The notes under the pieces are model-generated. The model saw only the letters and a list, made by a program, of their open reading frames with translations. It ran no database searches and was not told the DNA's origin. Of a DNA stretch of 64,000 nt, positions 22,861 to 31,163 are shown piece by piece (within the stretch, counting starts at the first letter, position 1; each line of letters starts with the position of its first letter). The stretch is from contig RDXE01000035.1 of the NCBI GenBank assembly GCA_004292755.1, forward strand, positions 1 through 64,000, read 5' to 3'. The position numbers and the translations under genes are program-made. Source of the stretch: Alphaproteobacteria bacterium. Lineage in GTDB: Bacteria; Pseudomonadota; Alphaproteobacteria; Elsterales; Elsteraceae.

Positions 22861-23388
22861 CCTACTTGTCCTTCCTCAAGGAAAATTGATAGTTCAAGTC
22901 GTTGCTCTTCAGTCGTAATCGACAATGAGTTGATTTCGGCATCAGCGCATGTACGCATATAGCTCTGAGGCTATGTTGGGGTCAACGGAAGAAGAGACTT
23001 TGCGTCGGTTGGCGGTGCGTGGCGCCGATACCACAGACCAGTCCGCTAGCGGCCTATTGGTGGTCCTTCTCTGATCGGCTGTATCGCCTCGCGAGAATGA
23101 CAACCGCTGCAACCACACCAATCGGACTGGGGAGCCTTCCAACAACCGGGCGAAGGCTCGGCGACCAAGCCGCTCCAACATCCACGCCTTGAGCGCAGCC
23201 CCTGCCCTCGGGGCTGTCGATGGCACCGAAACCTAGCCACAGACCGCCCAGACCAAACACCCATCAGACCCTCACGATACCAGGTCCCGACCGGAGGGCT
23301 GGGTCGGCATCAACCCGCCCGCAATCCTCAGCCCAGCGGCGATTGACGACATGACAAGCACGGTGCGGCGGGTCAGGATGCCGCCCGC
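22861..23388. other. 528-bp stretch without a convincing gene
   Basis: Besides the two dyads near the ABC-3C promoter I found no tRNA, integrase remnant or terminator with a T-run here. A perfect 10-bp palindrome CCGCTAGCGG is at 23043-23052. A 34-codon frame begins at ATG 22973 (+) and several short minus frames are open, but none has a recognisable protein or ribosome-binding site. If the phage or island ends in this region, an attachment site would be expected, but no repeat pair was identified. Confidence 0.4.
22872..22897. promoter_or_regulatory. Two dyads upstream of the ABC-3C regulator
   Basis: TTCCTCAAGGAA (22872-22883) and TTGATAGTTCAA (22886-22897) are adjacent imperfect palindromes (5-bp and 4-bp arms), lying 12-37 bases ahead of the regulator start codon, where an autoregulatory XRE protein would bind. 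Weak evidence: position and symmetry only. Confidence 0.3.
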
Positions 23389-24390
23389 ATGATCACGCTC
23401 TACGCCACCGAAGCCGGTCGTCTGGTGCGCTTGGATGAACAGCCGCCCCCGCCGTGGGACAATGGCGTGGTGTGGGTGGACCTGTTGGCGCCGGACGCCG
23501 TCGAACGCGCCCATGTCTCGGCGGCCACGGGTCTTGATTTGCCCACCCTGGATGAAGCGCAGGAGATTGAAGAGTCCTCCCAATTGTATGAGGAGGGCGG
23601 AGCGCTGTTCATGACGGCGCGGGTGGTCTGGGGTGGGGCAACCAGAGATGCGCGCGCCACACCGGTTACCTTCGTGCTCTCGCACCACCGATTGGTCACT
23701 CTGCGCTGGCTCGATCCGCAGCCCTTTCGCACCTTCGCGCAACGCTGCGTCAGTCGGCGCGAGGCGTTGATGGCACCCGACCTAGTGCTGGTGGGCCTGC
23801 TGGAGACCATCGTCGATCGAGCAGCCGACACGCTGGAATTGGTGGCGAAGGATTTGGACGACCTCTCCCGCGCAGTGTTCGTCAAACGCACCGGGCGACG
23901 GCAACAATCGCGGGGCAGCCCACCCCCAGCAGCTCCGCTGGACCTTAACGATGCCGTCAAGCGAATCGGCGAACGTCAAGGCCAAGTGTCGCTGTTGCGG
24001 GAAAGCCTGGTCTCGTTGACGCGGCTGATCGCCTATGTCCAAACCGGGCCGATCCGCGGCATCGCCGAGGAAAGCCGCAAACGCTTGAAAATCCTGGACC
24101 GCGACGTGCGGGCCCTCAGCGAGCACGACGCCTTCATCTCCGCCAAGATCAACTTTTTGCTGGATGCAGTGCTGGGCCTGGTCACGATTGAACAGAATGC
24201 CATCATCAAGATCTTCTCGGTGATGGCAGTGATTTTCATGCCGCCCACCATGATCGCCTCCATCTACGGCATGAATTTCAAATACATGCCGGAGCTGGAG
24301 TGGCTCTATGGCTACCCGATGGCGATTGTGTTGATGGTGTTGGCGGGATTGCTGCCGTGGTTGTACTTCCGCTGGCGGCGCTGGCTGTAA
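23389..24390 (+). CDS. corA: CorA-family magnesium/divalent metal transporter
   Basis: A 333-residue CorA protein. The N-terminal cytoplasmic domain (1-265, rich in acidic and helical segments such as LDEAQEIEESSQLYEE) is followed by two C-terminal transmembrane helices (about 270-295 and 305-330). The family signature YGMNF lies between them. It forms a pentameric channel for Mg2+ and related divalent ions in the inner membrane. The final helix is followed by RWRRW, a cytoplasmic positive cluster. A stem-loop spans its stop codon. Confidence 0.92.
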   Translation: MITLYATEAGRLVRLDEQPPPPWDNGVVWVDLLAPDAVERAHVSAATGLDLPTLDEAQEIEESSQLYEEGGALFMTARVVWGGATRDARATPVTFVLSHHRLVTLRWLDPQPFRTFAQRCVSRREALMAPDLVLVGLLETIVDRAADTLELVAKDLDDLSRAVFVKRTGRRQQSRGSPPPAAPLDLNDAVKRIGERQGQVSLLRESLVSLTRLIAYVQTGPIRGIAEESRKRLKILDRDVRALSEHDAFISAKINFLLDAVLGLVTIEQNAIIKIFSVMAVIFMPPTMIASIYGMNFKYMPELEWLYGYPMAIVLMVLAGLLPWLYFRWRRWL

Positions 24391-24397
24391 CAGCGCC
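24377..24397. terminator. Stem-loop shared by convergent corA and hisE ends
   Basis: GGCGCTG (24377-24383) and CAGCGCC (24391-24397) form a 7-bp GC-rich stem around the corA stop codon and reach the hisE stop codon. It may serve as a bidirectional terminator. There is no T-run, so Rho-independent action is uncertain. Confidence 0.4.
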
Positions 24398-24714
24398 TAC
24401 AGTTCCCGTCCAATGTGGGCTGAGCCTGGATGGCCCTCGCGCTTCACCAACTCCGCCCACACTTCGGCGGGGTCAAGACCGGCATCGGCCCACAACACCA
24501 GCAGGTGATACAGCAAATCGGCGCTCTCGGAGGCGAGGCGCTGTTTCTTGCCGCGCACGGCTTCGATCAGCGCCTCGACTGCCTCTTCGCCCACTTTCTG
24601 GGCGATCTTGTGTGTACCCTTGGCAAACAGCTTGGCGGTGTAGCTGCTTTCGGGATCGGCCCCCTTGCGGCTGAGGATCAGGGTGTGCAGGCGGTCCAGA
24701 ACATGCTCGGTCAT
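24397..24714 (-). CDS. hisE: Phosphoribosyl-ATP diphosphatase
   Basis: A 105-residue HisE, which hydrolyses phosphoribosyl-ATP to phosphoribosyl-AMP in the second step of histidine synthesis. The MazG-like all-alpha core is plain: LILSRKGADPESSYTAKLFAKG, then KVGEEAVEALIEA (the metal-binding EExxE helix) and SESADLLYHLLVLWAD. The start at ATG 24714 gives the standard length; upstream codons to 24753 are dispensable. No other his gene is in the window, which is unusual because hisE often ends the hisBHAF cluster. Confidence 0.93.
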   Translation of the reverse strand: MTEHVLDRLHTLILSRKGADPESSYTAKLFAKGTHKIAQKVGEEAVEALIEAVRGKKQRLASESADLLYHLLVLWADAGLDPAEVWAELVKREGHPGSAHIGREL

Positions 24715-24839
24715 CAGCTCAATCCTCGCCGACCAGCCCGCTCGGCCGCACAAGCACGCCGTTGGTCTGAAGGCAGGAGCGGGCGTTACATCGGAACGCC
24801 GGTCCGGTCAATTGGACTCAAGCCCGCTCTCAGCAGCCC

Positions 24840-26423
24840 TCACCATCCTGCAACCCGACCATCACTGCGCGGGTCGCTGGCCCCTTCCAACAACCCATTG
24901 GCGTGGCGTGCAATCAAGCCGGCATGGCCACAGGTGTCGGACCAGACCGGCAACCGCTCAACGGGGTGACCAATCGTCTCCAGTTGCGAGATCAGCGTGT
25001 CCGGCCAGTCGGCTTCCAGCTTCAATGTGACGCTATCGGCACCCCAGGTTCGTCCCAACAGCCAGCGGGGGGCTGAAACGGCGCGCTGCGGCTCCTGGCC
25101 AAACAGGGCGTAGCGGGCAAACACCGCTGCCTGGAACTGCGGTTGACCGTCGCCGCCCATGGTGCCGAACACCACATCCCGACCATCTTTCAGCCGCGCA
25201 AAACTGGGATTGAGCGTGTGATAGGGCCGACGGCCAGGCGTCAGGTGGTTGGGGTGCTGTGGATCGAGCGAAAAGCCAGCGCCGCGGTTCTGGAGCACAA
25301 CGCCAGTGCGAGGGCTGACGACACCGCTGCCAAACTCCCAGTACAGGCTTTGGATCAGGCTGACAGCACGGCCCTCGCCATCGATAACACCCAGCCAGAT
25401 GGTGCCGCCTTCATCTTCGGGCATCGGCCAGGGGGCAGCGCGATTGGGCGCAATCGCCGCTGCTTCCCGCGCCAGCACGAAGGAGGACAGCTGCTCTGCC
25501 ACATCCACGCGCATGGACAATGGATCGGCCAGTTCCGCATCGCGCACACGGAAGGCGCGCTTGGTCGCCTCCACCAACGTGTGGACGAAGTGGACATCAT
25601 CCGCCCGGTCCAATGGCATCCGCGCCAGAATGCCAAGGATCATGGCGGTGCAGAACCCCTGGGTTGGCGGTGGCAGCACATGCACCGTGCCAATCGGCAG
25701 GCTGACGCTCAAAGGCGCAACGATGCGTGCGCGTTGCTGTGCGAAATCGCTGGCCGCCAGCGGGCTGCCCGCCGCGGCAAGGTCGGCGGCAAGGGCAGCC
25801 GCAAGCTCACCGCGGTAGAAATCATCCAGCCCAGCCTCGGCCAATCGTGCCAGGGTTGCTGCCAAGGCCGGTTGGCAGAAGCGGGCACCGGCCCGCGGTG
25901 CCACACCGTCGATCAGGTAGGTGGCCGCAAAGCCCGGCTGATCGCTGAGGTCTGCCAGCTTGTCCTCGGAATAGCGGGCCTGACTTGGCGTGACAGGCAC
26001 GCCGTCGCGCGCATAGGCGATAGCATCGGCCAGGATGCGGTCCAGGGGTAATCCAGCACCCCACCGCTCGGCATGGGCAAGAGCCGCAGCCCAGCCCGAG
26101 ATGGTGCCGGGCACCGTCAAGGCCGCGCCGGGTCCGCGCGTTGGCAGCCGGTCCAGCCCACGATAGCGCTCCGGCGTTGCAGCGGCTGCCGCGGGGCCTG
26201 CTGCATCAATCGCGATTGGGGCGACGCCGGGTTCGGCGATGATCCAGAAACCATCCCCGCCGATGCCGGTCATGTGTGGGTAGACCACAGCAATCGCGGC
26301 CGCCGTCGCCACAGCGGCCTCAACGGCATTGCCACCTGCGCGCAGCACTGCGAGACCCGCCTCGGATGCCAGCGCGTGGGGGCTAGTCACCATGCCGTTG
26401 TAGCAACGCACCGTCTCACGCAT
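24840..26423 (-). CDS. ggt: Gamma-glutamyltransferase family protein
   Basis: A 527-residue Ntn-hydrolase proenzyme. The large-subunit part starts without a signal peptide (VRCYNGMVTSPHALASEAGLAVL) and includes HMTGIGGDGFW. The predicted catalytic Thr follows DEGG (EDEGGTIWLGV, near residue 345), where autocleavage would make the small subunit. Later GRRPYHTLNPSFA and FGTMGGDGQPQ are family-typical. It would transfer or hydrolyse gamma-glutamyl groups, e.g. from glutathione. Lack of an obvious export signal suggests a cytoplasmic member, such as cephalosporin-acylase-like GGTs. Confidence 0.9.
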   Translation of the reverse strand: MRETVRCYNGMVTSPHALASEAGLAVLRAGGNAVEAAVATAAAIAVVYPHMTGIGGDGFWIIAEPGVAPIAIDAAGPAAAAATPERYRGLDRLPTRGPGAALTVPGTISGWAAALAHAERWGAGLPLDRILADAIAYARDGVPVTPSQARYSEDKLADLSDQPGFAATYLIDGVAPRAGARFCQPALAATLARLAEAGLDDFYRGELAAALAADLAAAGSPLAASDFAQQRARIVAPLSVSLPIGTVHVLPPPTQGFCTAMILGILARMPLDRADDVHFVHTLVEATKRAFRVRDAELADPLSMRVDVAEQLSSFVLAREAAAIAPNRAAPWPMPEDEGGTIWLGVIDGEGRAVSLIQSLYWEFGSGVVSPRTGVVLQNRGAGFSLDPQHPNHLTPGRRPYHTLNPSFARLKDGRDVVFGTMGGDGQPQFQAAVFARYALFGQEPQRAVSAPRWLLGRTWGADSVTLKLEADWPDTLISQLETIGHPVERLPVWSDTCGHAGLIARHANGLLEGASDPRSDGRVAGW

Positions 26424-26481
26424 TCCCCGTGCTCCCTCTCGCCAATTGCCGACTATGGCCCAAGCGCAACCAGTTGGAGCG

Positions 26482-27372
26482 CTACACCCAGATCTGCAAG
26501 GTGACCAGCGCCACCAGTGTTTGCAGCGTGATCATGGCCGCGACCATCGGGGCATCGCCACCCAATTGCCGCGCCAACACGTAGGAGGAGGGTGCTGTTG
26601 GCGTTGCCGCCAGAATCAGCGCAACCGCCGCCTCCACCCCACCAACGCCCAGCCAGCGCAGCAGGATTGCCACCAGCGCAGGTACCACCAGCAGTTTCAG
26701 CCCCGTTGCCAGGGCCACCGGCCAGAGATCGCGCCGCACAGCCCTCACATCCAGCCCGGCACCAACGCACAGCAAACCAACCCCGATGGACGCCTGCGCC
26801 AGAAGCTTCAGGCTGGTCATCGCTGCTTCGGGAATGGGCAAGCGCGACAGCGACAGGGCTGCGCCAATCACACAGGCCAAGACCAAGGGATTGGTCGCCA
26901 ATTGGCGCGCCACCGCGAGCGGCGTGGTTCTATGCCCCGTGAGCAAGGCAAAGCTGAGCACGACGATGACGTTTACTGTCGGCACCACAAAGGCCGACAA
27001 GATCGCCGCCATCGCCGTGCCAAGCGTGCCGTAAAGCCCAGCGGCCAATCCAAAGCAGATGAAGTTGTTAAACCGGATCGCCCCCTGGACGACGGAGGTC
27101 TGCGCTGGCCCGCCGCAGCCAATCGCGCGGGCCGCTAGGGCGCTGATAACCGCAACCACCAGCAACACCGGCAGCACGGCCAGGGCCAATCGGTCAACCG
27201 CCACCATGGTCAAGTCGGTCTGGGCCAAGCTGCCGATCAGCAACGCGGGCAGCAGCACCATGTAGGATAGCCGTTCAGCCCCCGCCCAGAACCCGTCTGC
27301 CAAGCGACCATAGCGCTTCAGCCACGCCCCAAACGCAATCAGCACCACCAACGGCGCAATGGCCTCAATCAC
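26482..27372 (-). CDS. AEC-family transporter (auxin efflux carrier type)
   Basis: A 296-residue inner-membrane protein with about ten hydrophobic helices. N-terminal IEAIAPLVVLIAFGAWLKRYG and C-terminal ATPTAPSSYVLARQLGGDAPMVAAMITLQTL are characteristic of the AEC family, which exports or exchanges organic acids or amino acid-like compounds. The substrate cannot be read from sequence. It is downstream of nothing obvious on its strand and 58 bases from the transferase gene. Confidence 0.85.
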   Translation of the reverse strand: MIEAIAPLVVLIAFGAWLKRYGRLADGFWAGAERLSYMVLLPALLIGSLAQTDLTMVAVDRLALAVLPVLLVVAVISALAARAIGCGGPAQTSVVQGAIRFNNFICFGLAAGLYGTLGTAMAAILSAFVVPTVNVIVVLSFALLTGHRTTPLAVARQLATNPLVLACVIGAALSLSRLPIPEAAMTSLKLLAQASIGVGLLCVGAGLDVRAVRRDLWPVALATGLKLLVVPALVAILLRWLGVGGVEAAVALILAATPTAPSSYVLARQLGGDAPMVAAMITLQTLVALVTLQIWV

Positions 27373-27574
27373 CCGGTTCTCCCGGCCCAGGGGGACGATC
27401 TGGCTAGGCTAGAGCCCACCAGCCCCCTTGCCCACCAGACACATCGGCTGACGGCCATGCAGCCCTCGCAAAGCGCAAACGCTGCGGCGCAGCAATGGTT
27501 GCCGTGTGCCGATGGCGGGAGTACAACCCGCCCATCATGGATAGAACGGCCCCATCCGCCATCGGTGGCTGCCG

Positions 27575-28954
27575 ATGAGTGCGCGCCACGACCCATCGGC
27601 GGCAGATCGCCCGGTGAGCGGTGCCTCCTCAGTGGGCGCGCTGTTGCGCAGTCACCGCCAAGCCGCACGCGTCTCTTTGACGGATGTTGCGGCAACCTTG
27701 CGGATTCGCATCAGCCTGTTAGAGGCACTGGAAGATGGTGCCCATGACCGCCTGCCCGGTGCCACATACGCCGTCGGGTTCGTCCGCAGTTACGCCGATT
27801 ATCTGGGTTTGGATGCAGAAGATATCGTCAGCCGCTTTAAGGAAGAGCGGGCAGAGGATCTGCAACGCCCTGCGCTGAATTTCCCGTCACCGGCGCCACA
27901 AGGGCGGTTTCCGGGCACGGGCGCTCTGGTGGTCTCGATCCTGGGTCTGCTGTTGCTGGTCGGTGGCTGGCTCGCCTTCCAAGACGAGCAAGGCAGTTTC
28001 AATCTTCGGGTGCCGGAGTTGCCCTCACGACTGATGGCCCTGTTGCCGGAGGCATCCGGCACTTCAACGGCGGCGTCCAACAACCCAGTCGTGACGGCAC
28101 CGCCCATCCCCGCGCCTGTGCCTGCGCCGGGTGACCGCCCGTCGCCAGCCGCTGCGCGCGCAACACAGCCAGCAACCACGGACGCGCCGCCGTCGGCACC
28201 CGCGCCCGGGCCAGCGCCAGCGGCTGCCGGGACGACACCTCCGCCGGTCGCCACCGCGGCACCGCCCGGTGCGCCCCTGACCAGCGGGGCCCTGGTCGCT
28301 GCCGCGGCCCCGACTGGACAACCATCCTCCCCGCAGCCACCCGCACCACAGGCAGCGCCACCGCAGCCACCCGCACCACAGCCGGTGTTGCTGTTGCCAA
28401 CTCCACCGCTGCCGCCAGCCCCGCTGCCCCCACCGCCAGGGGACGCCCCTCGCACCACCGTCGCACCAGCGCTGGTCGCTGCGCCGCCGCCTGCCGAGCG
28501 GACGGCACCGGAAGACGATAGTCCCGCTCCAACGGCCTTGACGGTCGGGGCGGCGGCGCTGTCCGTCACCGAAGCACCGACGCCCCCTGCTGTAACCCCG
28601 CCCCCCCCACCCCAGCCACCCGTGCTGGAGGGCCGTGTCTACGGCCAAGCCTCTGCCGATGTGCGGGTCGTGCTGCGCGCGAAGGGCGACAGCTGGGTTC
28701 AGGTGCGCTCCTCCTCTGGGGAGGCGCTGTGGTCCCGCCTGCTGCGCGCGGGTGACAGCTATCTGGTGCCGAACCGCAACGGCTTGGTGATGGCGACTGG
28801 CAATGCTGGCAACCTGGACATTCTGGTCGATGGTGACGTTGTGCCGTCAGTGGGCGACGTGGGTGTTGTGCGCCGCGCCGTGGCTCTGGATCCCGAGCGG
28901 CTGCGGACAGGCACCGCAGTGATCGCCAACGCGCCGCCGATCTCCAACAACTAG
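27575..28954 (+). CDS. RodZ-like helix-turn-helix membrane protein with DUF4115
   Basis: A 459-residue bitopic protein. Residues 20-90 are the RodZ-type HTH (LLRSHRQAARVSLTDVAATLRI...GATYAVGFVRSYADYLGLD). One transmembrane helix is at about 115-135 (GALVVSILGLLLLVGGWLAF). Residues 165-350 are a very long Pro/Ala-rich periplasmic linker, and residues 350-440 form DUF4115 (LEGRVYGQASADVRVVLRAKGDSWVQV). RodZ links MreB to the cell wall machinery. The linker is much longer than usual. Its stop codon shares the sequence CTAG with the stop of the convergent eutC. Confidence 0.9.
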   Translation: MSARHDPSAADRPVSGASSVGALLRSHRQAARVSLTDVAATLRIRISLLEALEDGAHDRLPGATYAVGFVRSYADYLGLDAEDIVSRFKEERAEDLQRPALNFPSPAPQGRFPGTGALVVSILGLLLLVGGWLAFQDEQGSFNLRVPELPSRLMALLPEASGTSTAASNNPVVTAPPIPAPVPAPGDRPSPAAARATQPATTDAPPSAPAPGPAPAAAGTTPPPVATAAPPGAPLTSGALVAAAAPTGQPSSPQPPAPQAAPPQPPAPQPVLLLPTPPLPPAPLPPPPGDAPRTTVAPALVAAPPPAERTAPEDDSPAPTALTVGAAALSVTEAPTPPAVTPPPPPQPPVLEGRVYGQASADVRVVLRAKGDSWVQVRSSSGEALWSRLLRAGDSYLVPNRNGLVMATGNAGNLDILVDGDVVPSVGDVGVVRRAVALDPERLRTGTAVIANAPPISNN

Positions 28955-29739
28955 CGCAGACGCTCGGACCCACGGGAGGGGGTGAGCGCGAGTGCTGTGT
29001 CTTCCTTCAAACCAACCCCGGACAGGCCAAGCTGCAACGCCGCGCGCACCAAGGCGGCGATGCGTTCGGCTGCAGCGTCCGGCGGCAAGCCTGCCGGGCG
29101 GATGTTGGAAACACAATTGCGGTCAGCATCGCGGGTGACCCCCGGCTGCGGCTGGTAGGTCACATAGGCGCCAAGACTGTCAGCGCTGGAGAGGCCCGGA
29201 CGCTCCCCAATCAGCATCACCACCAAACGCGCGCCCAGCAGCGCTGCGATGTCATCGGCCGTGGCGACCCGCGCCTGATGCACCAACACCAGCGGTGCGA
29301 CGCTTAAGCCCGTCAAGTGCTGGACCAGCGGTTGGATGACAGCGGCTGCGTGGCTGTGCACGGCATGCGCGGACAGTCCGTCACCAACGACCACCGCCAC
29401 ATCATAGCCGCCGGCGTGCGCCGCCACGGTGGTGCGTCCTGCGTCTGACAGGCGCCGACCAAGGTCGGGGCGCTTCAAATAGGTCGCACGGTCTGGCGCT
29501 GCGCTGCTGACCACGAGGGGGGTGAAGCTTGGCAGGAGGCTTTGCACCACCTCTGGCGCGAATGGCATCCACACTGCATCACGCGCCGCGGCATGATCGG
29601 CTTGAAATGCCAGCAGAGGCGCGGTCGCCAGCCCATCACCAGCGCGGGCCAAACCAATCCGCGCGACTGTCGCCGTTGACAGGCGCTGCCACAGCTCAGC
29701 TGGAAGGGCTGGCGCCGCCGCCGGTGTGTCGTCGCTCAC
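28951..29739 (-). CDS. eutC: Ethanolamine ammonia-lyase, small subunit
   Basis: A 262-residue EutC, the light chain that completes the B12-dependent lyase converting ethanolamine to acetaldehyde and ammonia. Family segments include RIGLARAGDGLATAPLLAFQADHAAARDAVW, YLKRPDLGRRL, VVVGDGLSAHAVHSHA, MLIGERPGLSSADSLGAY and NCVSNIRPAGL. It overlaps eutB by 4 bases (ATGA at 29736). Confidence 0.95.
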   Translation of the reverse strand: MSDDTPAAAPALPAELWQRLSTATVARIGLARAGDGLATAPLLAFQADHAAARDAVWMPFAPEVVQSLLPSFTPLVVSSAAPDRATYLKRPDLGRRLSDAGRTTVAAHAGGYDVAVVVGDGLSAHAVHSHAAAVIQPLVQHLTGLSVAPLVLVHQARVATADDIAALLGARLVVMLIGERPGLSSADSLGAYVTYQPQPGVTRDADRNCVSNIRPAGLPPDAAAERIAALVRAALQLGLSGVGLKEDTALALTPSRGSERLR

Positions 29740-31121
29740 GCGGCAGCGATCCCCAGCAACTCCGCCCCCCGCCCGGTAAGCTGGGGGCGCACGCGGTGCC
29801 GGTCATCCAGAATGCCCACCCGGCCTAGCCATGCCTCGAACTCTGGCGCCATGCCAAGACCCAACACCTGGCGCAGGTACAGCGCATCGTGAAACGATGT
29901 GCTTTGGTAGCCGAGCATGATGTCATCCGCCCCTGGCACGCCCATGATGTAGGTGCAACCTGCCACCCCCAGCACCGTCAGCAGGGTATCCATATCGTCC
30001 TGATCGGCTTCGGCATGGTTGGTGTAGCAAACATCCACCCCCATCGGCAGTCCCAACAGTTTGCCGCAGCAGTGATCCTCCAGTCCAGCGCGCAAGATTT
30101 CTTTGCCATCGAACAGATACTCGGGCCCAATAAAGCCGACGACACTGTTGACCAACAGGGGACGAAACTGTCGGGCGACAGCATAGGCCCGACATTCCAT
30201 GGTTTGTTGGTCAACGCCATGATGCGCCTCGGCCGAAAGGGCGGAGCCCTGGCCGGTTTCGAAGTACATCACATTGTCGCCCAGCACCCCACGCTTCAAC
30301 GCTAACGCCGCCTCGTGCGCTTCCTGCAGCAAACTTAAAGAGATGCCGAAGGCTTGATTGGCGGCCTGAGAGCCTGCAATCGACTGAAACACCAGATCAA
30401 CTGGTGCTCCTGCCGCAATGGCTTGCATCTGTGTGGTGACATGGGCCAGCACGCAGCTTTGCGTTGGGATGTGAAAGCGCTGACGCAGGCCGTCAATCAA
30501 CTCCAGCAAGCGGATGGTTTGCCGGGCACTGTCAGTTGCGGGATTGATGCCGATCACGGCATCGCCTGCCCCCAACAGCAGGCCATCCAGGATGGCGGCG
30601 GCGATGCCCGCCTCATCGTCGGTTGGATGGTTCGGTTGCAACCGCACGGATAGCCGCCCCGGCAAACCAATGGTGCCATTGAAGCGGGTAACCACGGTCA
30701 CCTTGCGCGCAACTGCAATCAAGTCCTGGTTGCGCATCAGTTTAGAGACGGCTGCCACCATCTCCGGCGTCAATCCCGGAGCGAGGGCAGCCAGTGCCGA
30801 GGTGGTTGCGGCGTCGGACAACAACCAGTCGCGCAACCCCCCAACGGTCAACGACGCGACGGGTGCCATTGCCGCGGGCTGATGCTGGTCGAGGATCAGG
30901 CGGGTCACCTCATCCTGCTCAGGCGGGACAACCCAGTCGATCAGGAACTGGCGAAGCGGCACATCCGCCAGCGCGAGCCGTGCCGCCACCCGCTGTTGCG
31001 CACTGTCGGCGGCCAGGCCTGCCAGATGATCGCCCGACCGCGCGGGCGAGGCCTTCGCCAACAGATCGGCCAGACTATCGAACTGCCAGCGCGTGCCCGC
31101 CAGGGTGCTGGAATAGACCAT
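29736..31121 (-). CDS. eutB: Ethanolamine ammonia-lyase, large subunit
   Basis: A 461-residue EutB, the catalytic heavy chain with the substrate and cobalamin barrel. Typical segments are IGLPGRLSVRLQPNHPTDD, GDAVIGINPATDS, DLVFQSIAGSQAANQAFGISL, MYFETGQGSALSAEAHHGVDQQTMECRAY and GADDIMLGYQSTSFHD. Full length. No EutA reactivase, EutD, transporter or microcompartment gene is nearby, so it is a minimal eutBC pair for use of ethanolamine as nitrogen or carbon source. Confidence 0.96.
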   Translation of the reverse strand: MVYSSTLAGTRWQFDSLADLLAKASPARSGDHLAGLAADSAQQRVAARLALADVPLRQFLIDWVVPPEQDEVTRLILDQHQPAAMAPVASLTVGGLRDWLLSDAATTSALAALAPGLTPEMVAAVSKLMRNQDLIAVARKVTVVTRFNGTIGLPGRLSVRLQPNHPTDDEAGIAAAILDGLLLGAGDAVIGINPATDSARQTIRLLELIDGLRQRFHIPTQSCVLAHVTTQMQAIAAGAPVDLVFQSIAGSQAANQAFGISLSLLQEAHEAALALKRGVLGDNVMYFETGQGSALSAEAHHGVDQQTMECRAYAVARQFRPLLVNSVVGFIGPEYLFDGKEILRAGLEDHCCGKLLGLPMGVDVCYTNHAEADQDDMDTLLTVLGVAGCTYIMGVPGADDIMLGYQSTSFHDALYLRQVLGLGMAPEFEAWLGRVGILDDRHRVRPQLTGRGAELLGIAAA

Positions 31122-31163
31122 CGCACGCTTCCCCCCTGTGATCCTGGGCTGTCGCGCTCAGCG

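Noticed and set aside
22942-23226. 94-codon minus-strand frame in the junction region
   Set aside because: No ribosome-binding site or family resemblance; could be a shadow-free random frame in GC-rich DNA.
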